The notes under the pieces were generated by a model. It worked only from the letters and a program-made list of their open reading frames with translations. It did not search any database and had not been told where the DNA came from. A DNA stretch of 12,230 nt from Rikenellaceae bacterium (lineage in GTDB: Bacteria > Bacteroidota > Bacteroidia > Bacteroidales > UBA932). Of this stretch, positions 6,486 through 12,230 are shown one piece after another (positions within the stretch are counted from its first letter, which is position 1; the number at the start of each line of letters is the position of its first letter). The position numbers and the translations under genes are program-made. The DNA lies in contig CAAGHY010000092.1 in NCBI GenBank assembly GCA_900769735.1, positions 1 to 12,230 on the forward strand. The letters are read 5' to 3'.

Positions 6486-9338
6486 ATGAAAGAGAAGAAC
6501 AAGGAGGAATATATATACATAAAAGGGGCAAGGGCCAATAACCTTAAGGGGATTGACCTTAAGATTCCACGCGGCAAGCTGGTTGTAATGAGCGGCCTGA
6601 GTGGCAGCGGAAAATCATCATTGGCATTTGACACCCTTTTTGCAGAGGGGCAGCGCCGCTTTGCCGAGAGCCTTTCATCTTTTGCAAGGCAGTTCCTTGG
6701 AAGGATGCAGAAGCCTGCGGTAGACAAGATAGAGGGAATACCCCCTGCCATTGCAATTGAGCAGAAGGTGAATACCCGCAATCCCCGCTCCACTGTGGGT
6801 ACAACAACAGAGATATATGATTATCTGAGGCTCCTGTATACCAAGATAGGACGCACCTATTCACCTGTTACTGGGGAGGAGGTGAAGTGCCATACGGCAA
6901 ATGATGTGCTGGAATTCATCGGGAAGATAAAGAATGATACTCCCGATAATTTAACAGCATATATCCTAGCAGAGATTGATTGGGTGGAGAACAGCAACAG
7001 GGTGGAGAAACTTCTGAGTGTGAAGGATGCCGGATATGCCCGCCTTTTCTCTGTGGGGAAAGGGATGGTTAGGGTAGATGCAGTGCTGCAGGATGTTGAA
7101 GGGTTTGCTGGGGAGCCGCTCTACATTATGGTGGACCGTTACCTGATTGCTCCGGGTGCAGGTTCGGAGGAGGGTAAGGGGTCCCTTTCTGAGGAGGATA
7201 CCACCCGCCTGCTGGATTCCGTTCAAACAGCATTCAATGAGGGGGAAGGACATATAGAGATTGCCGTTCAGGCCGGGAGGGGAGGCGATGTGCAGATGCA
7301 CAGCTTCTCAAATGTGTTTGAGGCCGACGGTATCCGTTTTGAGAAACCTACTGAACTGATGTTCAGCTACAATAATCCTATTGGTGCCTGCCCTGCCTGT
7401 GGCGGTTATGGCAGTATGATAGGAATTGATGAGAGCCTTGTGGTTCCCAATGCCTCTTTGTCAGTATACGAGGGGGCAATTGCCTGCTGGAGGGGTGAGG
7501 TTATGGGCAAGTTCCTTAAGGAGTTCATTATGTGTGCCCATAAGTTTGATTTTCCAATACATAAGCCGTATGCGGAGCTTACCAAGGAGCAGAAGAAGCT
7601 GCTTTGGAACGGCAACAATATGTTTACCGGCATAACTCCGTTTTTTGATATGGTGGAGAGTATGCGCTACAAGATACAGTACAAGTATCTTTTGGCCCGT
7701 TATTCCGGCAAGACCGTTTGCCGGGAGTGTGAGGGAAGCCGCTTGCGCAAGGAGACCAATTATGTGAAGATAGGGGGAAAGACAATTGCGGAGCTGCTGG
7801 ATATGAGCATCACCTCCCTTCACAAGTTTTTCAGGGAGCTGGAGCTTGACAAATATGATGCGGCTGTGGCAGAGAGGGCAATAAAGGAGATCTGCAGCCG
7901 TTTGAGCTATATAGAGAATGTGGGGCTGGGTTATCTTACCTTGAGCCGTCACGCCAATACCTTGAGTGGCGGTGAGAGCCAGAGAATCAATCTGGTTAGC
8001 TCGTTGGGCAGCAGCCTGGTGGGTTCATTGTACATTCTGGATGAGCCGAGCATTGGTCTGCACCAGAAGGATACCGGAAGGCTGATAAAGGTGATAAAGG
8101 ATTTGAGGGATTTGGGAAATACGGTTCTGATTGTGGAGCACGATGAGGAGATCATCCGTTCTGCAGATGAACTTATAGATATAGGACCTTATGCCGGTGT
8201 GAATGGCGGCGAAGTGGTGTACCAGGGTGGAGTTGAAGAAGGCATTAAGGCTGCCCTGAAGGGGAGGAAGAAGGGTGATACCAAATCTTCAGGGTCTTTG
8301 ACAATTGATTACTTATCGGGAATAAAGAAGATAGAGTTCCCTTCAAAGAAAAGGGAGTGGAAGCATTGTGTGGAGATTTGCGGTGCTATGGAGCACAACT
8401 TGAAGAACATCTCAGTAAAGTTCCCTCTTGGGGTGATTACTGCGGTTACAGGTGTGAGCGGAAGCGGAAAGTCTACCCTAATTGGAGATACCCTTTATCC
8501 AGCTTTGGCAAGGCACTTCCAGCAGTTTGGAATCAAGCCGGGTGCATTCAAGGAGCTGAAGGGTGACATTGACAAGCTTGCAGGGGTGGAGTTTGTGGAC
8601 CAGAACCCTATTGGCAAGAGCTCCCGTTCCAATCCGGTTACTTATCTGAAGATTTATGATGATATAAGGAAACTTTTTTCAGAGCAGCAGTTTGCCAAGG
8701 TGAACGGTTTCGGACATTCACATTTCTCTTTCAATATTGACGGTGGAAGGTGTCCGCAGTGTTTGGGAGAGGGTTTCATTACCATACCTATGCAGTTTAT
8801 GGCTGATATAAAGATGGTGTGTGAGGAGTGTGGCGGAAAGAGGTTCAAGCCTGCCATTCTGGATGTGAAGTATCAGGGCAAATCCATCAATGAGGTGCTG
8901 GATATGAGTGTTGAGGAGGCAATTGCCTTCTTTGGTTCCCAGAAGGATTCGGCAGCCAAAAAGATTGCCCTGAAACTGCAGATTCTGGATGATGTGGGTT
9001 TGGGCTATGTGCAGCTTGGCCAGAGCAGCAGCAGCTTGAGCGGCGGTGAGAGCCAGAGGGTGAAGCTGGCCCAGTTCCTGAGCAAGGAGAGCGGTGGCAA
9101 AGGTGCTTTGGCCGGACCTACGCTGTTCATCTTTGATGAGCCTACTACCGGACTCCATTTCCACGATATAAAGAAACTTCTTCTGGCTTTCAATGCCCTT
9201 GTGGAGAAAGGTCATACCATTATTGTGGTGGAGCACAATCCGGATGTGATTGCCGCTGCTGACTGGGAGATTGAGTTGGGACCGGAAGGTGGTGATGCAG
9301 GTGGATGTTTGTGCTATGAGGGAGTTCCTAGAAAATAA
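6486..9338 (+). CDS. uvrA: Excinuclease ABC subunit UvrA
   Basis: Damage-recognition ATPase of nucleotide excision repair. It works as a dimer that finds distorted DNA and loads UvrB. The 950-residue length matches the family (~940). Two ABC modules are complete. Walker A motifs are GLSGSGKS (37-44) and GVSGSGKS (656-663). Signature LSGGESQR occurs at 493-500 and 851-858. Walker B regions are ILDEPSIGLH and IFDEPTTGLH. Zinc-finger cysteines are in place: C302/C305 with C412/C415, and C756/C759 with C779/C782. The UvrB-binding region lies at roughly 110-250. The ATG at 6486 is 4 bases after the rsh stop, implying co-transcription and probably translational coupling. Nothing is missing or rearranged. 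The TypeA2-like drug-resistance UvrA paralogues lack part of this layout, so this is the repair UvrA. Confidence 0.98.
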   Translation: MKEKNKEEYIYIKGARANNLKGIDLKIPRGKLVVMSGLSGSGKSSLAFDTLFAEGQRRFAESLSSFARQFLGRMQKPAVDKIEGIPPAIAIEQKVNTRNPRSTVGTTTEIYDYLRLLYTKIGRTYSPVTGEEVKCHTANDVLEFIGKIKNDTPDNLTAYILAEIDWVENSNRVEKLLSVKDAGYARLFSVGKGMVRVDAVLQDVEGFAGEPLYIMVDRYLIAPGAGSEEGKGSLSEEDTTRLLDSVQTAFNEGEGHIEIAVQAGRGGDVQMHSFSNVFEADGIRFEKPTELMFSYNNPIGACPACGGYGSMIGIDESLVVPNASLSVYEGAIACWRGEVMGKFLKEFIMCAHKFDFPIHKPYAELTKEQKKLLWNGNNMFTGITPFFDMVESMRYKIQYKYLLARYSGKTVCRECEGSRLRKETNYVKIGGKTIAELLDMSITSLHKFFRELELDKYDAAVAERAIKEICSRLSYIENVGLGYLTLSRHANTLSGGESQRINLVSSLGSSLVGSLYILDEPSIGLHQKDTGRLIKVIKDLRDLGNTVLIVEHDEEIIRSADELIDIGPYAGVNGGEVVYQGGVEEGIKAALKGRKKGDTKSSGSLTIDYLSGIKKIEFPSKKREWKHCVEICGAMEHNLKNISVKFPLGVITAVTGVSGSGKSTLIGDTLYPALARHFQQFGIKPGAFKELKGDIDKLAGVEFVDQNPIGKSSRSNPVTYLKIYDDIRKLFSEQQFAKVNGFGHSHFSFNIDGGRCPQCLGEGFITIPMQFMADIKMVCEECGGKRFKPAILDVKYQGKSINEVLDMSVEEAIAFFGSQKDSAAKKIALKLQILDDVGLGYVQLGQSSSSLSGGESQRVKLAQFLSKESGGKGALAGPTLFIFDEPTTGLHFHDIKKLLLAFNALVEKGHTIIVVEHNPDVIAAADWEIELGPEGGDAGGCLCYEGVPRK

Positions 9339-9372
9339 CTGTCGGGAAGAAAATGATTTAACTTAAAATATA

Positions 9373-11403
9373 ATGAAAAAACTACTTATGACTTTGGGAG
9401 TTGCAGCAGTGGCTTTGGCCAGTTGTACTCAGAGCAAGGAGGCGGGAAAACCTGCAATTGACCTTGCCAATTTTGACAATACCGTTCAGGCGGGAGAGGA
9501 TTTTTACCAGTATGCTTGCGGCGGCTGGATGGCTGCCAATCCGCTTACACCGGAGTATGCAAGATATGGTATTTTTGACCAGTTGGACAAAGAGAACCAG
9601 GAGAAACTGAAATCTTTGATTGAGGAGCTTAATGCTGCAGCTCAGGAGGCTGGCAGCGTGGGTGAGAAAATCCAGATTGTGTATGCACAGGGTTTGGATA
9701 CGGCAAAACGCAATGCAGACGGTGCAGCTCCTGTTCAGGAGCAGATTGCTGCAATCAAGGCTGTTGCAAACAATGATGAGCTTGCATCTATGATTGCTTC
9801 TTTGCAGAAACAGGGTGTGAGATCTTATTTTGGAATGTATATTGGTGCTGATGAGAAAAACAGCTCAATGAACCTGTTGCAGTTCTCTCAGGGAGGTCTT
9901 TCAATGGGTGACCGTGACTATTATCTGTTGGATGATGCCAACTCTGTGAAGATCCGTACTGCTTACAAAGAGTATATGAACAAGCTTTTTGCATTGGCAG
10001 GCTATTCAGAGGCTGATGCAGCTGCTTCTACAGATGCAGTTCTTGCACTTGAGACTGAGATTGCTAAAATCTCGGTTGACCGCGGTACTTTGAGGGATGT
10101 GCACAAGAACTACAACAAGATGCCTTTGAAGGATTTTGTGAAGAAATACAATTTTATCAATTGGGATGATTATATGAAAGAGGTTGGCATCAAGAACTCT
10201 ACAGAGGTAAATGCCAGTCAGGTAACTTTCTTTGCTTCACTTACAAAACTTCTTAAGAATGTGTCATTGGATACACAGAAAGAGTATCTTGTATTCAAGC
10301 TCCTTAACTCTGCTTCAAACTATTTGAGCGATGATTTTGTAAATGCAAACTTTGAGTTCTTTGGCAAGACAGTTCAGGGTAGAGAGATGTTGCAGCCTGT
10401 ATGGAAACGCTCGCTTTCTGTTGTTAACCGCACTTTGTCTGAGGCTTTGGGACAGAAATATGTTGAGAAATATTTCCCTGCTTCATCTAAAGAGAAGATG
10501 TTGGAGATGGTAGCAAACCTACGCGTGGCTTTGGGTGAGAGAATCAATGCCCTTGAGTGGATGACAGATGAGACCAAAGCTAAAGCTCAGGAGAAACTGG
10601 GCACTTTCATTGTTAAGGTAGGTTATCCTGATACCTGGAAAGATTACACTGCACTTGATATCAAGAATGATTCTTACTGGGCAAATATGTGCCGTGCAAG
10701 CGAGTTCCGCCACAATGATATGATGGAGGATGAGGGTCAGCCGGTAGACCGTACAGAGTGGGGTATGAGTCCTCAGACTGTAAACGCTTACTATAACCCT
10801 ACAACCAATGAGATCTGCTTCCCTGCAGCTATCCTTCAGCCGCCTTTCTTCAATGCAGATGCTGATGATGCTGTAAACTACGGCGGTATTGGAGTGGTTA
10901 TCGGTCACGAGATGACTCACGGTTTTGATGACCAGGGACGTAACTATGACAAGGACGGTAATATCAGTGCATGGTGGACAGCCGAGGATGAGGCAAGATT
11001 CACTGAGCGTGCAAAAGTGTTGGTTGAGCAGTACAACAAGATTATTGTAATTGATACAGTTCACGCAGACGGTGCATATACTCTAGGTGAGAACATTGCA
11101 GACCAGGGTGGTCTTCTTATTGCTCATCAGGCATATATGAACACATTGAAGGGCAAACCTGCCCCTGCAGACATTGACGGTTTCAACCACAACCAGCGTT
11201 TCTACCTTGGTTATGCAAACCTTTGGGCACAGAACGTACGCCCTCAGGAGATCTTGCGCAGAACCAAAACTGACGTGCACTCATTGGGCAAATGGCGTGT
11301 AAACGGCGCTCTACGCAATCTTGAGGGATTCTATGAGGCATTCGGCATCAAAGAGGGTGATGCAATGTGGATGGATCCTGCAGAGCGTATCATTATCTGG
11401 TAA
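9373..11403 (+). CDS. M13 family zinc metallopeptidase, lipoprotein (PepO/neprilysin-like)
   Basis: A neprilysin-family endopeptidase that cuts oligopeptides, predicted to be anchored in the envelope. The N-terminus is a lipoprotein signal with lipobox L15-A-S-C18. No acidic surface-export signal follows the cysteine, so a periplasm-facing location is slightly favoured. The M13 N-terminal domain fills ~30-400. The substrate-binding NAYY with ILQPPFF precedes the active site. Zinc ligands H512 and H516 lie in HEMTH with catalytic E513, the third ligand is E573 in GENIADQGG, and the C-terminus ends in the typical R-I-I-I-W form. At 676 residues it is full length. It begins 34 bases after uvrA in the same direction with no terminator or clear promoter between, so read-through from the repair cluster is possible. 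The leader is A-rich without a Shine-Dalgarno. The natural substrate is not predictable. Confidence 0.95.
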   Translation: MKKLLMTLGVAAVALASCTQSKEAGKPAIDLANFDNTVQAGEDFYQYACGGWMAANPLTPEYARYGIFDQLDKENQEKLKSLIEELNAAAQEAGSVGEKIQIVYAQGLDTAKRNADGAAPVQEQIAAIKAVANNDELASMIASLQKQGVRSYFGMYIGADEKNSSMNLLQFSQGGLSMGDRDYYLLDDANSVKIRTAYKEYMNKLFALAGYSEADAAASTDAVLALETEIAKISVDRGTLRDVHKNYNKMPLKDFVKKYNFINWDDYMKEVGIKNSTEVNASQVTFFASLTKLLKNVSLDTQKEYLVFKLLNSASNYLSDDFVNANFEFFGKTVQGREMLQPVWKRSLSVVNRTLSEALGQKYVEKYFPASSKEKMLEMVANLRVALGERINALEWMTDETKAKAQEKLGTFIVKVGYPDTWKDYTALDIKNDSYWANMCRASEFRHNDMMEDEGQPVDRTEWGMSPQTVNAYYNPTTNEICFPAAILQPPFFNADADDAVNYGGIGVVIGHEMTHGFDDQGRNYDKDGNISAWWTAEDEARFTERAKVLVEQYNKIIVIDTVHADGAYTLGENIADQGGLLIAHQAYMNTLKGKPAPADIDGFNHNQRFYLGYANLWAQNVRPQEILRRTKTDVHSLGKWRVNGALRNLEGFYEAFGIKEGDAMWMDPAERIIIW

Positions 11404-11412
11404 GTTACTGAG

Positions 11413-11446
11413 TTGGGGAACACAGAGCAGTTCTGGTGTTCCCCAA
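11413..11446. terminator. Probable bidirectional terminator between convergent genes
   Basis: TTGGGGAACAC (11413-11423) pairs perfectly with GTGTTCCCCAA (11436-11446) around a 12-base loop. Three further pairs can form inside the loop if one G is bulged. TTTCATT follows on the + strand, a weak U-tract; no T-run follows on the - strand. Its place in the 62 bases between the M13 stop and the enolase stop supports a shared terminator for both. Confidence 0.75.
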
Positions 11447-11465
11447 TTTCATTATCTCCCGGCAA

Positions 11466-12230
11466 TTAAAACTTCTCCGCAAACTTTCCTCTGGCCCCCA
11501 ATTGTTCCTCAATGCGGATAAGCTGGTTGTATTTGGCAATGCGTTCTGAGCGGCAGAGAGATCCTGTCTTTATCTGGCCGGCATTTACGGCAACGGCAAG
11601 GTCTGCAATGAAAGGGTCTTCTGTATCTCCGCTACGGTGGGATATGATGCAAGCGTAATGGTTACGCTGGGCCATTGCAATAGTTTTTAAGGTCTCAGTT
11701 AAGGTGCCTATCTGGTTCACCTTAATCAGGATTGCATTGGCGCACTTCTCGTTTATCCCCTGCTCCAGATATTTTGCATTTGTAACAAAGAGGTCATCCC
11801 CTACAAGCTGACACTTGCCTGAAAGTTCTGCCGTAATCCGCTGCCACCCTTGCCAGTCATCTTCAGACATAGGGTCTTCCAGCGAGTCTATAGGATATTT
11901 GTTTATCAGCTGTTTCAGATACTGCACCTGTTCTGCCGATGAGCGTTTCACACCTCTTTCCTGCTCAAATACTGCATAGTTGTAATACCCGGGAATATAT
12001 TTCCCGTCTGAGGTGTAGTGTCCCTTAACATAAAATTCGGATGCCGCACAGTCCAGTGCTATTGTAACATCTTTTGCAGGGATGTATCCGGCATTCTGAA
12101 TGGCGCACATTATGTAGCTCAACGCCTCCTCTGCACAGGTGAAGTTTGGAGCAAAGCCCGATACCTCGGTGCTCCATCCCCTTCCCCGTGTAAACGAGAT
12201 CAGCGTCAAGGTAGACGACGATCCCAGAGC
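11466..12230 (-). CDS. eno: Enolase, C-terminal part (runs off the right edge; edge sequence disturbed)
   Basis: Glycolytic enzyme interconverting 2-phosphoglycerate and phosphoenolpyruvate. The segment matches the enolase TIM-barrel and its C-terminal end. Seen are the Mg ligands D in LALDCAA-type ALDCAASEFY, E in SLEDP (11877-11879) and D in VGDDLF; the proton-acceptor lysine in KVNQIG (11721-11723); and the SHRSGDTED loop with its histidine at 11637-11639. The end ARGKFAEKF is complete. Roughly the first 40% of the protein lies beyond the window. Between ~12156 and 12230 the frame is disturbed. The loop that should read VGDEGGFAPN reads VSGFAPN, losing the conserved proton-donor Glu, and upstream the expected LHGKGMSTEV appears only across frames. 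The TTG at 12207-12209 is not a real start. I read this as sequence error at an edge rather than decay, because everything left of 12156 is well conserved. Confidence 0.93.
   Translation of the reverse strand, partial: ALGSSSTLTLISFTRGRGWSTEVSGFAPNFTCAEEALSYIMCAIQNAGYIPAKDVTIALDCAASEFYVKGHYTSDGKYIPGYYNYAVFEQERGVKRSSAEQVQYLKQLINKYPIDSLEDPMSEDDWQGWQRITAELSGKCQLVGDDLFVTNAKYLEQGINEKCANAILIKVNQIGTLTETLKTIAMAQRNHYACIISHRSGDTEDPFIADLAVAVNAGQIKTGSLCRSERIAKYNQLIRIEEQLGARGKFAEKF

Noticed and set aside
1..12230. CRISPR array, insertion sequence, prophage or defence island
   Set aside because: No regularly spaced repeats, transposase, integrase or terminal inverted repeats; every large gene is a conserved housekeeping or envelope gene.

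Overview
This window looks like a chromosomal fragment of a Bacteroidota (probably Bacteroidales) genome. The evidence is that AT-rich promoter-like boxes resembling the Bacteroidetes TAnnTTTG element stand in front of genes, purine/A-rich leaders largely replace Shine-Dalgarno sites, there is a lipoprotein-type M13 peptidase, and the proteins are of Bacteroidetes-like type. No mobile element, CRISPR array, tRNA or rRNA is visible. The content is almost entirely housekeeping.

Layout, left to right. (1) 1-116: a hairpin and an AT-rich promoter-like leader. (2) 117-1646 (+): an exported N-acetylmuramoyl-L-alanine amidase with a multi-domain N-terminal region. (3) 1647-2315: a 669-base gap that starts with a strong terminator-like hairpin, holds no convincing gene, and ends with a second copy of the promoter-like leader seen in front of the amidase. 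(4) 2316-9338 (+): a tight three-gene cluster, uvrB, a long RelA/SpoT homologue (rsh), then uvrA, with gaps of 8 and 4 bases. (5) 9373-11403 (+): a lipoprotein M13 zinc metallopeptidase 34 bases downstream of uvrA, possibly the last gene of the same transcript. (6) 11413-11446: a perfect 11-bp hairpin between convergent genes. (7) 11466-12230 (-): the C-terminal part of enolase, running off the right edge.

How the genes fit together. UvrA and UvrB are the damage-recognition and damage-verification subunits of nucleotide excision repair. Between them sits an alarmone enzyme whose synthetase motifs are intact but whose HD hydrolase site has lost several key residues, so it is predicted to be mainly a (p)ppGpp synthetase. 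This arrangement suggests co-expression of excision repair and stringent-response signalling, and is the most interesting biological feature here. I see no clearly new defence or mobile system.

Data caution: the last ~80 bases look damaged. The enolase reading frame can be followed there only by assuming several small indels, and the conserved GDEGG loop is collapsed. This looks more like a low-quality contig edge than a real pseudogene.
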